From Corinectria fuckeliana (lineage: Eukaryota; Ascomycota; Sordariomycetes; Hypocreales; Nectriaceae): 64,000 bases of DNA. The notes under the pieces are model-generated. The model was not told the origin of the DNA and made no database searches. It saw nothing but the letters and a program-made list of their open reading frames with translations. Position numbers and translations under genes: made by a program. The stretch covers positions 62,001 through 126,000 of the forward strand of contig WPDH01000056.1 in the NCBI GenBank assembly GCA_019137255.1, given 5' to 3'. Below, in pieces: positions 1-12,075 of the stretch (position 1 is its first letter; each line of letters starts with the position of its first letter).

Positions 1-412
1 GTATCTAGGCATGTACCCTTTCGGAACCGCTGGCGCCCGGCCCCCCGCACTAAGTACGTTATAAGCTCCCTGAAATTTTGGGGCCCTGACGCTTCTGAGC
101 TTCTACGTGTCCTCAACACTGGTCAGCGAGTAGCTCTCCACTCTTCTAAAGACGCCACCTCTCCCTCGTCTTCGGATTTCCTGGCCAGCCTCACTCTTAA
201 GGATTCTTGTCCTCGAGCGCTGGGAACTTACTACCTAGTTACTGCATATCCTCTACCGCTTTTGCCTTCGACTTCGTCATCGGCCCATCATCGCATCTCC
301 TTCTTCCCCCTTCCTTCTTCATCTCCATCCGCGTCTACTTGCGTTGCGCGCCGGGTCCGAACTCGCAAACTTTCGACTTCAACAGAGCTTCTGTCCCTAA
401 ACCTCCGTCACT
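1..412. other. Left-edge intergenic region and calnexin leader
   Basis: No protein-coding gene is recognised here. From about 280 to 410 the + strand is rich in C and T, as fungal 5' leaders often are just before the start codon. It is probably the promoter and 5' untranslated region of the calnexin gene that follows. An open frame at about 207-416 begins at TTG rather than ATG and has no recognisable protein character, so it is not annotated. Confidence 0.5.
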
Positions 413-2331
413 ATGAAGTTTAACGCTGTTACCGCTGCCGCCGCTGCGGCTCTGCTCGCCGGTAGTGCGCATGCCGAGGACGTTGCTGACGAGGCCTCGC
501 CCGCTATTCCTGAGCTGCCTACTTTCACTGTAAGTTTGATGCGAATGCGCAGTGCCTCACCGCACCATACGCGGAGCCCCAATGGCTGAGCGGACCTCAA
601 TTGGATGCTAACAGCTTCGTCCAACAGCCCACCGTCCTCAAGGCCGACTTTCTTGAGCAGTTCACCGACGACTGGGAGCAGCGATGGAAGCCTTCCCACG
701 CGAAGAAGGATGCCACCGGCTCCGATAAAGAGGACGAGGAATGGGCTTACGTCGGCGAGTGGTCCGTCGAGGAGCCCTTCAAGTTCAAGGGAATGGAGGG
801 CGACAAGGGTCTTGTTGTCAAGAACCCTGCTGCCCACCACGCCATCTCGGCCAAGTTCCCCAAGCAGATTGACAACAAGGACAAGACCCTCGTTGTCCAG
901 TACGAGGTCAAGCTTCAGAGTAAGACTCCCTCGACTCTGGCAATCGTTAGACGGCGGTGTATGCTGACAGTTTTATCTTCTAGACGGCCTCGAGTGTGGC
1001 GGAGCCTACTTGAAGCTCCTCCGAGACAACAAGGCCCTCCACCAGGAGGAGTTCGCCAACACGACTCCCTACGTCATCATGTTCGGTCCCGATAAGTGCG
1101 GCCACACCAACAAGGTTCACTTCATCTTCAACCACAAGAACCCCAAGACGGGTGAGTACGAGGAGAAGCACCTTACCGCTCCTCCCACTGCCAAGATTGT
1201 CAAGACCACCGAGCTCTACACTCTCATCGTCCACCCCAACAACACCTACATCATCAAGCAGGATGGTGAGGAGGTCAAGACTGGCAGCCTTCTGGAGGAC
1301 TTCGCTCCTGCTGTCAACCCTCCTCAGGAGATCGAGGATGCCGAGGACACCAAGCCCGAGGACTGGGTTGACCAGGCCCGAATCCCCGACCCCGAGGCCA
1401 CTAAGCCCGAGGACTGGGACGAGGACGCCCCTTATGAGATTGTCGACGAGGAGGCCACCAAGCCTGAGGACTGGCTCGAGGATGAGGCTATCACTATCCC
1501 CGACCCTGAGGCTGAGAAGCCCGAGGACTGGGATGACGAGGAGGATGGTGACTTTCTCGCTCCTACCATCCCCAACCCTAAGTGCGCTGACGTCTCCGGA
1601 TGTGGCCCTTGGACCAAGCCAACGAAGAAGAACCCTGAGTACAAGGGCATCTGGAGCGCGCCTCTGGTTGAGAACCCCGAGTACAAGGGAGTGTGGGCTC
1701 CTCGTAAGATCGCGAACCCGGACTACTTTGAGGACAAGACCCCTGCCAACTTTGAGCCTATGGGAGCTGTAAGTCGAAACCCTCGTTGCGCATAACCTCA
1801 CCTGCGACGACACTAACTGTTGTATAGATTGGCTTCGAGATCTGGACTATGCAGAGCGACATTCTCTTCGACAACATCTACATCGGGCACTCCGTAGAGG
1901 ACGCCGAGAAGCTGGCAGAGGAGAGCTTCAAGCTCAAGCAGTCCGTTGAGAAGGCCCTGGCTGAGGCTGACAAGCCCAAGCCTTCGGACAAGGCCGACTC
2001 TCCTCTCGACCTCAAGTTCACGGACGACCCCGTCCTGTATGTCAAGGAGAAGCTCGAGCTCTTCGTCACCATTGCCCAGAAGGACCCCATTCAGGCCGTC
2101 CAGTTTGTCCCCGAGGTTGCTGTCGGTATCGGCGCTCTCCTCGTTTCTCTCGTTGCCATCATCGCTGCCCTTGTTGGTCTCGGTGGCTCTTCGCCGGCTG
2201 TTCAGAAGGCGGCCGACAAGGCCAAGGCCAAGGCCGAGGAGGTCAAGGACAAGGTGGCCGAGGCCACGACGACTGGCGCAGACAAGGTCAAGGGCGAGGC
2301 TACCAAGCGCACCACTCGCAGCCAGTCTTGA
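413..2331 (+). CDS. Calnexin, ER membrane lectin chaperone
   Basis: Exons 413-529, 628-919, 984-1768 and 1828-2331 join in phase to 565 residues. Residues 1-21 form a signal peptide ending Ala-His-Ala. The luminal lectin domain has a cysteine pair at about C141 and C175. The P-domain, about 246-386, has four PEDW-type repeats (KPEDW) followed by repeats of the NPEYKG type, the hallmark of calnexin and calreticulin. A membrane segment lies at about 494-517, followed by a roughly 48-residue lysine/alanine-rich cytosolic tail, which makes it calnexin rather than calreticulin. By family knowledge it binds monoglucosylated N-glycoproteins during folding in the ER. The start is the only ATG giving the signal peptide. 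Introns have GTAAGT or GTAAGA donors. The cytosolic tail is short and basic, without a clear dilysine end. Confidence 0.96.
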
Positions 2332-3473
2332 AGGAGACGAAGCATAGGAGCTGTACGAATTGAGAGCGCAGGAGGCAGGCAAGTCACATTGAAAATTTCA
2401 ACAAAAAACAACCAAGAAAAAAAGACGCGGTCCAGGAAGGCAATACCAATTTCGATTTCACTGGGATTCAAATCGAAGGAGCAAGAGCAGCAGCGTCGTC
2501 AACTCGATGATATCTCGTGGAAGTTAGCGGTCATGGATCGAAGGCTGCTGTGAGAAGGAAATCGAGGTCAAGGCGTAGGCATGTAGTTCAAGCTGAGTTT
2601 TCGCTCGTAGTTTTCTCCTAGGTACGTAGCTATCTTGAGGGCAAAATGATCATTCAAGACAAGAAACACTCCAGTTCAGTCAGTCTTCTCCGTGCTGGAA
2701 TGCGTACCTATCTAGGTACGGGTATAGAGTGAGGTTCTAGTAGCCGCGGTTATGCTTCATTATGTTGCGACGATTAGACCGGCACATTACGTACCTTGGG
2801 TACGGTACTTGTGCGCCTACTAGCTCGAAACGAGGATGCAACGGGGAGTTGAGTTGAAGTGAGAACGTGAGAACGTGAGATAAGAGAGCATGTAATAAAT
2901 TGCTGTTACAGTACTGCTGTCTTGATAGATACCTGGGGATGGTAGACGAGTGACGTGAGACTGGCTCTTGACCAAGGTTTTCCCTCCCTCGTTTCCCTTT
3001 GGCCTCGGCCATTAAGCCCAAGCTTGGGGCTCGCTCGGTATCGGCATAGACGGCAACCGGCGGCATCGGCACAGGATCGGGGGAAGGCGCACCTTGGCTT
3101 ACAAGTTACCCCACACTTTGGCTACTCGCTACTTGGCTACCTACCCAGTCTGGCAGGCAAGCTTGCGGCGAGCTCCCCCTCCAAGGGAAGTCCAGATGGG
3201 CCTTTGCAACTGAGACGGCCCTTTCCTTATCGCACCTCCGCCTCTTCTTCCGGTTACCGGCCCGGCGTTCTGTATAAAAGGCATTGGGGCCCATGTAACG
3301 TACCTTGTGCAGTACAGTAATTACAGTACAGCATCGTCGTCGAGTTTCTGGCGGGGTCGTACTTGGTCCGTACTCCGATCGTCATATATACATCAGGGAC
3401 AATTGTCTACTGCTGCCCCTCAATTGTTTCTTCCTCGTCCTCCTCTCACCTGCCTACTCTCCTTTTCTTCATC
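2332..3473. other. Intergenic region, calnexin 3' end and MMSDH promoter
   Basis: No gene is recognised. An A-rich stretch near 2396-2425 probably lies in the calnexin 3' untranslated region. Short motifs built from CCTAGGTAC and GTACC occur near 2618 and 2706-2722. The right part carries the TATA-like site listed separately and a C/T-rich leader before the ATG at 3474. Confidence 0.45.
3273..3280 (+). promoter_or_regulatory. TATA-box-like site upstream of MMSDH
   Basis: The sequence TATAAAAG lies about 200 bp before the ATG of the downstream dehydrogenase. It fits the TATA consensus and the strand. A start of transcription a few dozen bases downstream would leave a leader of roughly 150 bases. 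It is placed by motif and position only. Confidence 0.4.
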
Positions 3474-5262
3474 ATGCGTCGCTTCGTTACCCGTGGCATC
3501 AATGCCAGCGGTCGCGCCTCGGCTCCGTCCCGGGCGCTGTCCTCCTCCCGCTCCTCCATCATCGCCTCTTCCTCCAGGACGACCTCCCACAACGGCCCCT
3601 CCTCCATCGCCACCCGCCGGATACATGCCACGGCCAAGCAGCTACAGCCCTCTGCGGCGCTGGCTTCGACGGCCACCAGCTACCCGACTACCCACGAGAA
3701 GATCGAGGCCGTTGAGGACACGCCCTACTTCATCAACAACAAGTTTGTCAACTCCACGACCAGCCAGTTCATCGACCTGCACGACCCGGCCACCAACAAC
3801 CTCGTCACGCGCGTCCCCCAGATGACCGATGCCGAGATGAAGGCCGCCGTCGCCAGCGCCGAGAAGGCCTACGAGTCGTGGCGTAACACTACCGTCCTGT
3901 CGCGCCAACAGATCATGTTCCGCTTTGTTCAGCTAATCCGCGAGAACTGGGACCGCCTGGCTGCCAGCATCACCCTTGAACAGGGGAAGACATTTGCCGA
4001 CGCCCGCGGTGACGTTCTGCGCGGTCTGCAGGTTGCCGAGGCTGCTGTTGGCGCCCCCGAACTGCTCAAGGGCGAGGTCCTCGAGGTGTCTAAAGATATG
4101 GAGACCCGGACCTACCGCGAGCCGTTGGGCGTTGTTGCTGCGATCTGCCCCTTCAGTGAGTGTTTGTATTCGACGAGAAGGATAGCCTGGAGCTGACTGA
4201 GCTGTAGACTTCCCCGCTATGATCCCCCTATGGTGTATCCCTATTGCCACCATCACTGGCAACACTCTGATCCTCAAGCCTTCTGAGCGCGATCCTGGCG
4301 CTGCCATGATCCTCGCTGAGCTCGTTCAAAAGGCCGGCTTCCCCGAGGGTGTGGTCAACGTTATCCACGGTGCCCACCGCGCTGTTGACTTTCTCCTCGA
4401 TGAGCCTGCTATCAAGGCCATCAGCTTCGTCGGTGGCAACAAGGCCGGCGAGTACATCTTCAGCCGCGGCTCTGCCAACGGCAAGCGGGTCCAGGCCAAC
4501 CTCGGCGCCAAGAACCACGCTGCTGTGCTCCCTGATGCCAACAAGAATCACTTCATCAACAGCGTTGTCGGTGCTGCCTTTGGCGCGGCTGGTCAGCGTT
4601 GCATGGCCCTGAGCACCCTTGTCATGGTTGGCGAGACCAAGGAGTGGCTCTCCGAGGTTGCGGACCGAGCCAGGGAGCTCAAGGTCGATGGTGGCTTCGA
4701 GGAGGGTGCTGACCTCGGCCCCGTGATTTCTCCCCACAGTAAGGAGCGCATCGAGGGCCTCATCGCTACTGCCGAGAAGGAGGGCGCGACCATCCTCCTC
4801 GACGGTCGTGGTTTCACACCTAGCAAGTACCCCAACGGTAACTGGGTCGGTCCCACTATCATCTCCAACGTCACTCCCGAGATGACTTGCTACAAGGAGG
4901 AGATCTTCGGCCCCGTCCTCGTCTGCCTCAACGTCGATACCCTCGATGACGCGATCGACCTCATCAACAAGAACGAGTACGGCAACGGAACCGCCATCTT
5001 TACGCGATCCGGCGCCACGGCCGAGACGTACCGCAAGAGGATCGAGGCCGGCCAAGTCGGCATCAACGTCCCCATCCCCGTGCCACTGCCCATGTTCTCC
5101 TTCACCGGCAACAAGAAGAGCGTTGCTGGTGGCGGCGCTAGCACCTTTTATGGCAAACCTGGGATCAGCTTCTACACGCAGCTGAAGACGGTGACGGCCC
5201 ACTGGCAGAGCGCTGACGCGGTGGCCAAGAAGGCTTCGGTGCACATGCCCACGATGCAATAA
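3474..5262 (+). CDS. Methylmalonate-semialdehyde dehydrogenase (acylating), mitochondrial
   Basis: Exons 3474-4155 and 4208-5262 give 578 residues. The first 55 or so are rich in Arg, Ser and Ala with few acids, which fits a mitochondrial presequence. The rest is a full aldehyde dehydrogenase fold: a nucleotide-binding segment around FVGGNKAG, the subfamily motif NLGAKNH, and the catalytic cysteine C359 in GQRCMALS. These mark the ALDH6/MMSDH branch rather than a general aldehyde dehydrogenase. The family oxidises methylmalonate and malonate semialdehydes to propionyl- or acetyl-CoA with NAD and CoA, the last steps of valine and pyrimidine breakdown. Splicing rebuilds the Pro-Phe-Asn-Phe-Pro junction. 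A longer open frame begins at 3363, but the ATG at 3474 starts directly at the presequence. Confidence 0.95.
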
Positions 5263-6077
5263 TGGAGAAGGACGGTAGGACAAAACGGGTTTATTATATA
5301 GGGCTTGGGCTGAGTTGTCTGGCCACCTTGAGGTTAACTTGGACAAGAAACAGCATGCATTGAGGCTACCCTTCATTTAGTTGATGCTTTGTCCACTAGT
5401 CGTTCAATGGCAAGCCAGTATGAATGAATATTCTGCACAACACACCTAGCAAGATGACCCAAACCGGCCGGCCAGTTGGCTGTTGGTCCTTGAGTAGGCC
5501 TAGATCTATTTTGCACCAGCAACTAACGACGGCAACCCTGTCTATACTTACTACTAATAGTCTTTACTTAGTCCTCGGAGTACAAAGAAGCGCTGAATCC
5601 TATTTCGCATACAAGGTAGGCATTTGACCTCCCACAATACGCCACAAGACCACGGACGAAGTTCTCAATGGCCCTGTGCCGTAGTCTGGCGCCTCAATCC
5701 CGCAGTTGGAAGCAGTGGAGCGCCTATTGCTGGTGTTGGTACTAAACGCTGCTTCTCGAAAAGAGGCGACGGCCAACTTAGTTACCAAGTCAACTATCAA
5801 GCTGGTCGAGTCGCAACTCGGCTGTCAGTGTCTTTGCTTTTTAAATGCCTCTCTCCCTTCCTGGAAGTCAGGCTGCAGGGTTCGGCAGTTGCTTGTACTC
5901 TGTATCACATGAATCACATGAGGGGCAGATGTCGCCAGCATGGGTTACACACACATACAGCGGCTGCGTACTCGGCTGAGGAGACTGCGGCCTCGCAAGT
6001 CACCGCAACCACCTCCAGCAGGCACACATGACAGTATCCTACTCGTACTCGCAGACCAACCAGAGACCACCGCAAGC
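5263..6077. other. Intergenic region before the F-box-like gene
   Basis: No gene is recognised. The left part should hold the dehydrogenase 3' end and the right part the promoter and leader of the F-box-like gene. An in-frame upstream extension from an ATG at 5940 would add 46 basic residues before the F-box; it is judged to be leader sequence. Confidence 0.4.
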
Positions 6078-7934
6078 ATGAGCCTCATCAAGCTACCCTT
6101 CACCGTCCTCCTCGACATCCTCCTCCTCGTCGACCCCGTCGACACCCTGCAGTGCCAGCGGGCCTCCAAGGACCTGCGCCGCACCCTCACCCGCCCGGAT
6201 CTCTCCATCAGCCTCATCCTCGGCCACTTCCCCCGTGCCCGCGAGGCCCGCCTCTTGCACCGGTGGCTCTCGGCGGCCGGCGGCGGCGGCGACGGCCAGG
6301 TCAACCCCCACGCCGGCAATCTCCAGGACACCGACTGGGCGGCCGTGTTCGCGAACCTCGCCCGCCGGTACTTCCACCTCACGCGGGCGCGGCCGTTCGC
6401 CGTGGCCAAGGTGCACACGCTCAGGTCGAGCAGCGCCCTGCTCTGGGCCGTGGCGCCGTGGAATCGCTTCCTCCAGGTGCAGGACCGGTCGGCCGAGTTC
6501 CAGTCCTGGGATCCCGTGTGGACCTTTGCCCCCGGCGACGGACTGCTCGTCTACCCGTCTGCGGCCCCGGCGTCGGCCGCGAGATACCAGGCCCGAGACG
6601 TCGAGACCGGGAGCGAGTTCGTCGTGCCCTTCGACACCTCCGACAAGGTCGTCCGCCGCGTCCGCCTGAACGACCGCCTCCTAGTCTTCGAGTGGTGCGA
6701 AGCCCCCGACGCGTACCCCGCCAGCACCCCGGAGGCTGCCCGTCGCCACTGGGCAACGGCCTACGACGTCGTCCTCCACGGCCCCGAGGTCCTCCTGCCA
6801 CACCGAGACGCCGTCGAGCCTCCCCGCCGCGAGTGGTCCTTCGCCCGCCGCGCCGAGTGGCACCTCCCCCACCTCGGCTTAGCCCCTAGCCACCAGGACC
6901 GCTTCTTCTCCACGCACAACCGCACGCACTACGCCGTCTTCATCTGGCAGCCGACACGCTCGCCGTGGGGCGAGGGCGAGCCCCTCGAGCGGCTCATCGT
7001 GTGGGAGCTCGGCCCCGCCCCGGTCGGTGGGTCTCCGGTCTCCGGCGCCGGCCCGCGGGTCATCGTCCGGCTGGGGAACGCCGAGCTGGGGCACTGGTGC
7101 TTCGACCAGCGGTCCTGGCCATCGCTCCGCGGGTTGGCGCTCGACGCGACGACCTGGGACGGGGAGAGCACGTGCGGGCACGTCTACGTCATCGAGGAGA
7201 CGCACCGGTGGGCGGCAGGCCCGCACGCCTCGATGGCGCCGGCGCGCCTACACCAGGTGCGCACCATCTGCATGCCGCTCTCGGGGACCGGCCCGTTCTA
7301 CATTGACGAGTGCGACCCGGCCGGCAGGGGCCTGGGCATCACGCGGGCCGAGTGCTGGAACTGGCACACGGCCGGGGAGGACCACGACGACCTCGACGAC
7401 GACGACGGCAGCGGCGACAGCGACGGGGCAACGTGGCCGGGCCGGCCGCCGTGCTGGCGGCACGACGACTTCCCGTTCCTGACGGTGAGCGAGGTGCACG
7501 ACGCGGCAGCCGGGGTGCACATCAGCGCGCGGCAGTGCTTCAAGCTGCGGTCTCTGTCCGTGCACATGCCCGGGAAGCGCCTCCGCGACCCTGCGTCCTT
7601 CGAGAGCGACGACGACGAAGTTGAGAGCGACGGCCGGGTGGATGGCGATGACGGGATGGGCGTCGACGGCCGGGAAAGCAACGACGACGGCCGGGAGAGG
7701 CGGCGGCGGCGCGTCACCCGGGCCCGCTTCCTGGAGATTTTCGACTGGACCGATGTGGAGATCGAGGACATGGAAGCCACGCACAAGCGGTCTGATGGTC
7801 CGGCCAGGGAAAGCCAGATACAGTTCGCAGACTATCTGTGGGACGAGCTGCTGGGCAAGCGGTTCATATCCGGTAATGAGCGATGGTTGGTGGGCGAGGA
7901 CAGTAAGGGAAACATCACGATTGTATGGTTCTAG
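6078..7934 (+). CDS. F-box-like protein, intronless
   Basis: A single 618-residue frame. Residues 1-45 fit an F-box: a start with Leu-Pro-Phe, a hydrophobic run, then the Cys-Gln-Arg-Ala-Ser-Lys type segment. F-box proteins recruit substrates to SCF ubiquitin ligases through Skp1. The remainder has no repeat family I recognise; it includes several Trp-rich stretches, an acidic Asp-rich stretch around residue 440 and a second acidic, basic-flanked stretch around 500-545. The DNA is markedly GC-rich, with GGCGGC runs near 6280, unlike the flanking sequence. The start at 6078 was chosen because the F-box begins there; 5940 is an in-frame alternative. Large lineage-variable F-box families are common in filamentous fungi. 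The target is unknown. Confidence 0.75.
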   Translation: MSLIKLPFTVLLDILLLVDPVDTLQCQRASKDLRRTLTRPDLSISLILGHFPRAREARLLHRWLSAAGGGGDGQVNPHAGNLQDTDWAAVFANLARRYFHLTRARPFAVAKVHTLRSSSALLWAVAPWNRFLQVQDRSAEFQSWDPVWTFAPGDGLLVYPSAAPASAARYQARDVETGSEFVVPFDTSDKVVRRVRLNDRLLVFEWCEAPDAYPASTPEAARRHWATAYDVVLHGPEVLLPHRDAVEPPRREWSFARRAEWHLPHLGLAPSHQDRFFSTHNRTHYAVFIWQPTRSPWGEGEPLERLIVWELGPAPVGGSPVSGAGPRVIVRLGNAELGHWCFDQRSWPSLRGLALDATTWDGESTCGHVYVIEETHRWAAGPHASMAPARLHQVRTICMPLSGTGPFYIDECDPAGRGLGITRAECWNWHTAGEDHDDLDDDDGSGDSDGATWPGRPPCWRHDDFPFLTVSEVHDAAAGVHISARQCFKLRSLSVHMPGKRLRDPASFESDDDEVESDGRVDGDDGMGVDGRESNDDGRERRRRRVTRARFLEIFDWTDVEIEDMEATHKRSDGPARESQIQFADYLWDELLGKRFISGNERWLVGEDSKGNITIVWF

Positions 7935-8440
7935 GGCTAGGATGCGTGGGATGCGTGAGAAACATATCTAGATATTTGGACAGGAATTTGATAGATGTGT
8001 ATGTATGTACATGAAGAGCGGTCGGCGGAAGTGAGAGGGCATCACAACTAAAATCGATTTGATCATGAAAGTCGCTGCTTGAGTTTTTCGTCCCACATGT
8101 CGATCACATACCTATGCATGCAGGCCACGCCCTTTTGAGAGGCCAGTATTACCATCTGTCTCCATTCTATCCGTCAAGCGCTCCCCTTTTCCTCTTTCTT
8201 CCTCCTCTATCTGCCTCTCCCTCTCTTCTTGCTTGTCCTTCTCTTTCCCGTCTTCTTCGCCAAGACCAACCCAGGCCGCGATAGGCAAAGACTTCGGTAT
8301 CAAAAACTCCGTGCTCCCGGATATACAAATTCGGCCATGTCGCCATTAAGGGGTCCCTCCCCTACGGCGCCAGATCCTTCAAGCGGGTAAGTGCGCGGGC
8401 ACGGGCTGCTCATCCCTTTTCAAGCTCGTCATCATTGCCT
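7935..8440. other. Convergent intergenic region
   Basis: This lies between the 3' ends of the F-box-like gene (+) and the monooxygenase gene (-). It contains a C/T-rich stretch near 8160-8250 and no recognisable gene. Both transcripts probably end here. Confidence 0.45.
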
Positions 8441-10609
8441 TTAGACCTCTTGCGTGGGGATTTGCATGAATCCGTCGTAGTATTCATCGAGCCATCGAGC
8501 AGCGTCGACGCCAGATTCGTCGACGCTCGAGTCCCATCTTCCAATCGAACCGACGTAGCCGTCTGGGCGAACGTTGACGATGGCAACTTCACCGGGTCCG
8601 AGACTGCCTAGCCACTTGTTGGTACACAGTGACCCACGAGTGTCTTGGTCCGGAATGTCATCGAGGTAGAAGGTCCAGCGGCTGTCTTGTAGGAGGATCG
8701 GGAGATCCGATAGCTCAATCTCCGTCTTGGGCATGGTGGCTGTTTCGCTGTTAGCATTGGAAGACTCCATCGAATAATAGGTCATAGCAATAGACTTACT
8801 GATAAGAGCGAAGGTGAACAAGTGGCTGACAGCAGTGTACCTCTCTGGGCGGAGATAAACGTCTTCGGGGTCGACAGCCCTAGGCTGGTTGGCATACGAT
8901 GTGCTGGCGGCAGCCGACAGCTGGCTGATGAAGGAGTTGCTGGAAGCAATGGCCTGGCAGAACGTCTCCAAGAAAGGGCCCGACTGCTGGACATCCCACA
9001 TGAGGAGGTAAATGCGGAACTGCCCCAGCATGGGGATGTCAAGCTGGATGTCAACGGGGTTTGAGTCGAGGTATCGGGTGACCTTGGCGGGGGGGAGAAG
9101 ACAGCCAGGTTTGGCGTCGCCCATGACAAACTGGGTAGTGTCCAGCGCGGCACGGTTGATGGGGCTCTCGGCATACTCGGCGCCAATGCCCGAGATGAAG
9201 CGAACGTTGGTGCGGAAGTTCTCGGCCAGGGCGATGGCATCGCCACCAGCAATCTGATTCGCGTGCTCATAGTCAAAGTTGACCAGATCCAGGGCAATCT
9301 TCCTTCGCTCCTCCTCGTAACTCTCGAGAAGGAGGGGCTTGGCCAAGCCTCGGATGGACAAGTTCAGCTTCCACGACAGGTTCCACGAATCGTGCATCGA
9401 CGTGTTCATGCCCTGAGCCGACTTGGGAGAGTGGGTGTGGCTGGCGTCTCCGGCGAGGAACGCCCGGAGGTGAGGGTCCGAGAAGCGACTGGCAACTCGC
9501 TGGCCAACCTGGTATCGACCAAACCACTCAATGTACTTCCAGTCCAGCTCAAAGGGGGCCATGATTTCCTTGGCCCGCCTCATGATGAATTCCTGTCCCA
9601 GCTCGCGGCGCTCGTTCTTAACACCAGCCGGCTTGAGCTCAATGTAGAAACGGGTCATGTTCCTCTCTCGGGGAACGATCAGGATGGATCCGTGCACTTG
9701 GGAGTAAACGAGGGTCTTGGACCAGATGTCGGGGAAGTTGGTAATCAGCTCGCCGTCTAGAACGCCCCAAATCGCGGCCTGGGACATGCCAATGGCCTTG
9801 ACATCAGGGATGCTTTTGCGAACCTTGGAGTGCGCGCCATCACCTGCGATCATGGGTTAGTCACGATGGACTCCAGCGTGTGAGAGGGGATAGGAAGATA
9901 CTTACATCCAACAAGATACTGTGCGAGGACTGATCGCTTGTCCTGAGTGACATTGGTACGGCAATGGACCTGTAGCGGGCCTATCCTGTTCTCGGGAACA
10001 CTATACGACTCGAAGGCCATATTTCTACGGACCTCCTTGCCGCGCTTCCTCATGTCCTCAATGAACAGACCTTCGACCATGCCCTGGTGGACCAAGAGGA
10101 GGTAGGGGTCGAGGACATCTATGATGGGAGGGTAGTGAACTTCGCGACCCAGTCTATGGAGTGATTCGTCGGCTGTGCTGCGCCAGAAGGCGATGTCGAA
10201 GACTCGGACACCTCGCTTTAGTAACGATTCAGCAAGTCGCATCTGTCGAAAGGTCTCGATCGTCTTGGGTTGCAGGCCGTCGGCTCTAGACACACAAAGG
10301 TCAATCGGGCTTGTTCTCGAAACCAACACGGCAGTAAGGACTGAGGGCAGGACGACTTTACCTTCCGACTGGGGTCTGATCTGCTCGGTCATCCACGACT
10401 TCGACGTTAATGCCGTACCGGGTCAAGTTGGCAGCCAGCATAAGGCCGGCGGGACCAGCGCCGACAATGCAGACCTGGCATTCGAACGGAGGTTCTGGCT
10501 GATTTCTTAGCAGAGCGAGAGGGTCGAAGGTGTCGGGCCAGTTCTCCTGGCGGTCGCGGGTGGTAGGTTCGTCCATTGGTACGTCGGATTTAATAGCGCC
10601 GGGGACCAT
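8441..10609 (-). CDS. FAD-dependent aromatic monooxygenase (phenol 2-monooxygenase type)
   Basis: Read from the right, exons are 10609-10362, 10285-9906, 9843-8800 and 8739-8441, giving 656 residues. Residues 50-55 carry the FAD-binding GAGPAG motif, followed by the GRADGLQPKT segment rebuilt across intron 1. GCDGAHS (about 209-215) is rebuilt across intron 2, and the second FAD motif, Ala-Gly-Asp-Ala-Ser-His-Thr-His (about 340-347), follows. The C-terminal part ends in NVRPDGYVG, typical of the thioredoxin-like domain of phenol hydroxylases. The family hydroxylates phenolic rings with NADPH and oxygen. The 60-bp third intron keeps the frame, so an unspliced form would carry 20 extra residues. 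There is no signal peptide, so the enzyme is probably cytosolic. The substrate cannot be read from sequence. The next gene upstream is a dehydrogenase 4 kb away on the same strand. Confidence 0.9.
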
Positions 10610-12075
10610 GACGGGTTTCGAGGTAGCGGGGGAGGTTCACAAGACCATGGACGACCTCAGAATCCGGGTGGCGGGATAGAGGGTCGTCCCGGAGAGCGAT
10701 GACCTGGCGGTCGAGCGAGGAGCGACGGAAGATATATAGTGCAGCGAACAGCAGGGCGAGGCTGAGGAGGGCGTACGTATGGTATGGCTTCGGGAATGTC
10801 GCAGGAAGGCGAGACGGTATGAAGCGAGGCGAGGCGAAGTACTATGTAAGGTGAGGTGATGGCGCCTAGGATGGTCCGTCCACAAGGTCAACAAGTACCG
10901 TGCCGTATCACTCGGGGGTTTATCCAAGCTCGAGCAGCGGTGGAGGGAATCCTCGTAGCGGGGGTGCGGTCCGGGCTGGCGGTACAATACAAGGTAGCAA
11001 GACGACCGTGGCAGGGCCGGCTTGTCTTTTTGTAAAGGGGATGGTGTTTGGGAGGATAATGTGACTTAATTGGATCGATGGCGAAGGTGAAGGGCGGAGG
11101 GCGGAGGGCGGAATGGTGGTTAACAAGGCGGGACAGGACGGATTCGGTGGAGGAGACGATACGGAGGATAACCGGAGAGAGCCGCGGGGCAGTAGGCGGC
11201 GATGAGGGACGGGACGAACGGCAGTGCGACAGTGGGACAATGCGACGGTGCGAGTGCGAAGGAGGCTGGCGCGGCGACAATGACGACAACGGGGAGAAGA
11301 GGGACCGGAGAAGAGGGAAGAGGAAAAGAGGGAGCGAGGCGTGAAGCTATTCCGACGTCAAAGGCAGATATAATAGCGAACGGGCGGACTACCTACATAG
11401 TAAGTGGCACAAGCTTATGTAAGTGACAGGGAGTGTTCCGAGTGAAGCCCGCCAGGGAAAGGCGAGGCAAGGCAAGGCAAGGCAGGAGCGAGCCAGTTTG
11501 AGTTTGAGCCAGTCAAGCAGTGAGCCAGCGAGCCGGAGGTCAGGATTGGGGAAGGAGCGACGCAGCGACCGGGGGCCGCGAGGGCTTCGGGCAGGTCGCG
11601 GTGGTTCTACGAAATACCAAACGGCTACGGAGTACCTCGAAGAGAAAGGGAAAGAAAAAAAATGGCATGACATGACGGTCGCCAGCAGGCGGAGGCGGGT
11701 CGGGACAGGCGCCGCAGACCTGATGAGGAGACAAAAATGGGCTGATTTCGAGGGAGATTTTGCTGGACCTGCCACACCCTGCGCCCGGCTCCGCTGACCG
11801 CCGCCCGGCCTGATTGGCTGCGTCTAGGCGGGTGGTCCCTGCTCGTTGGGTCGACCCCAGAACGAAGAAACGTGAGGATTGGGGAACGAAAGACGCCGCC
11901 GCCCCGCCAGGGAAAAGGGAAGCAGCGAGCAAAGACAGAGAAGGGGAGAGAGAGTGTGTGTGAGTTGTACATAGTAATTATCTAGTAAGCTTGTGAAGCA
12001 AGGCCATGCATGGATGGTTGGTGTCGGCAAAGAATCACATGAAAGAGCATCTCCAAGCTACCTAGGTACCTCTAT

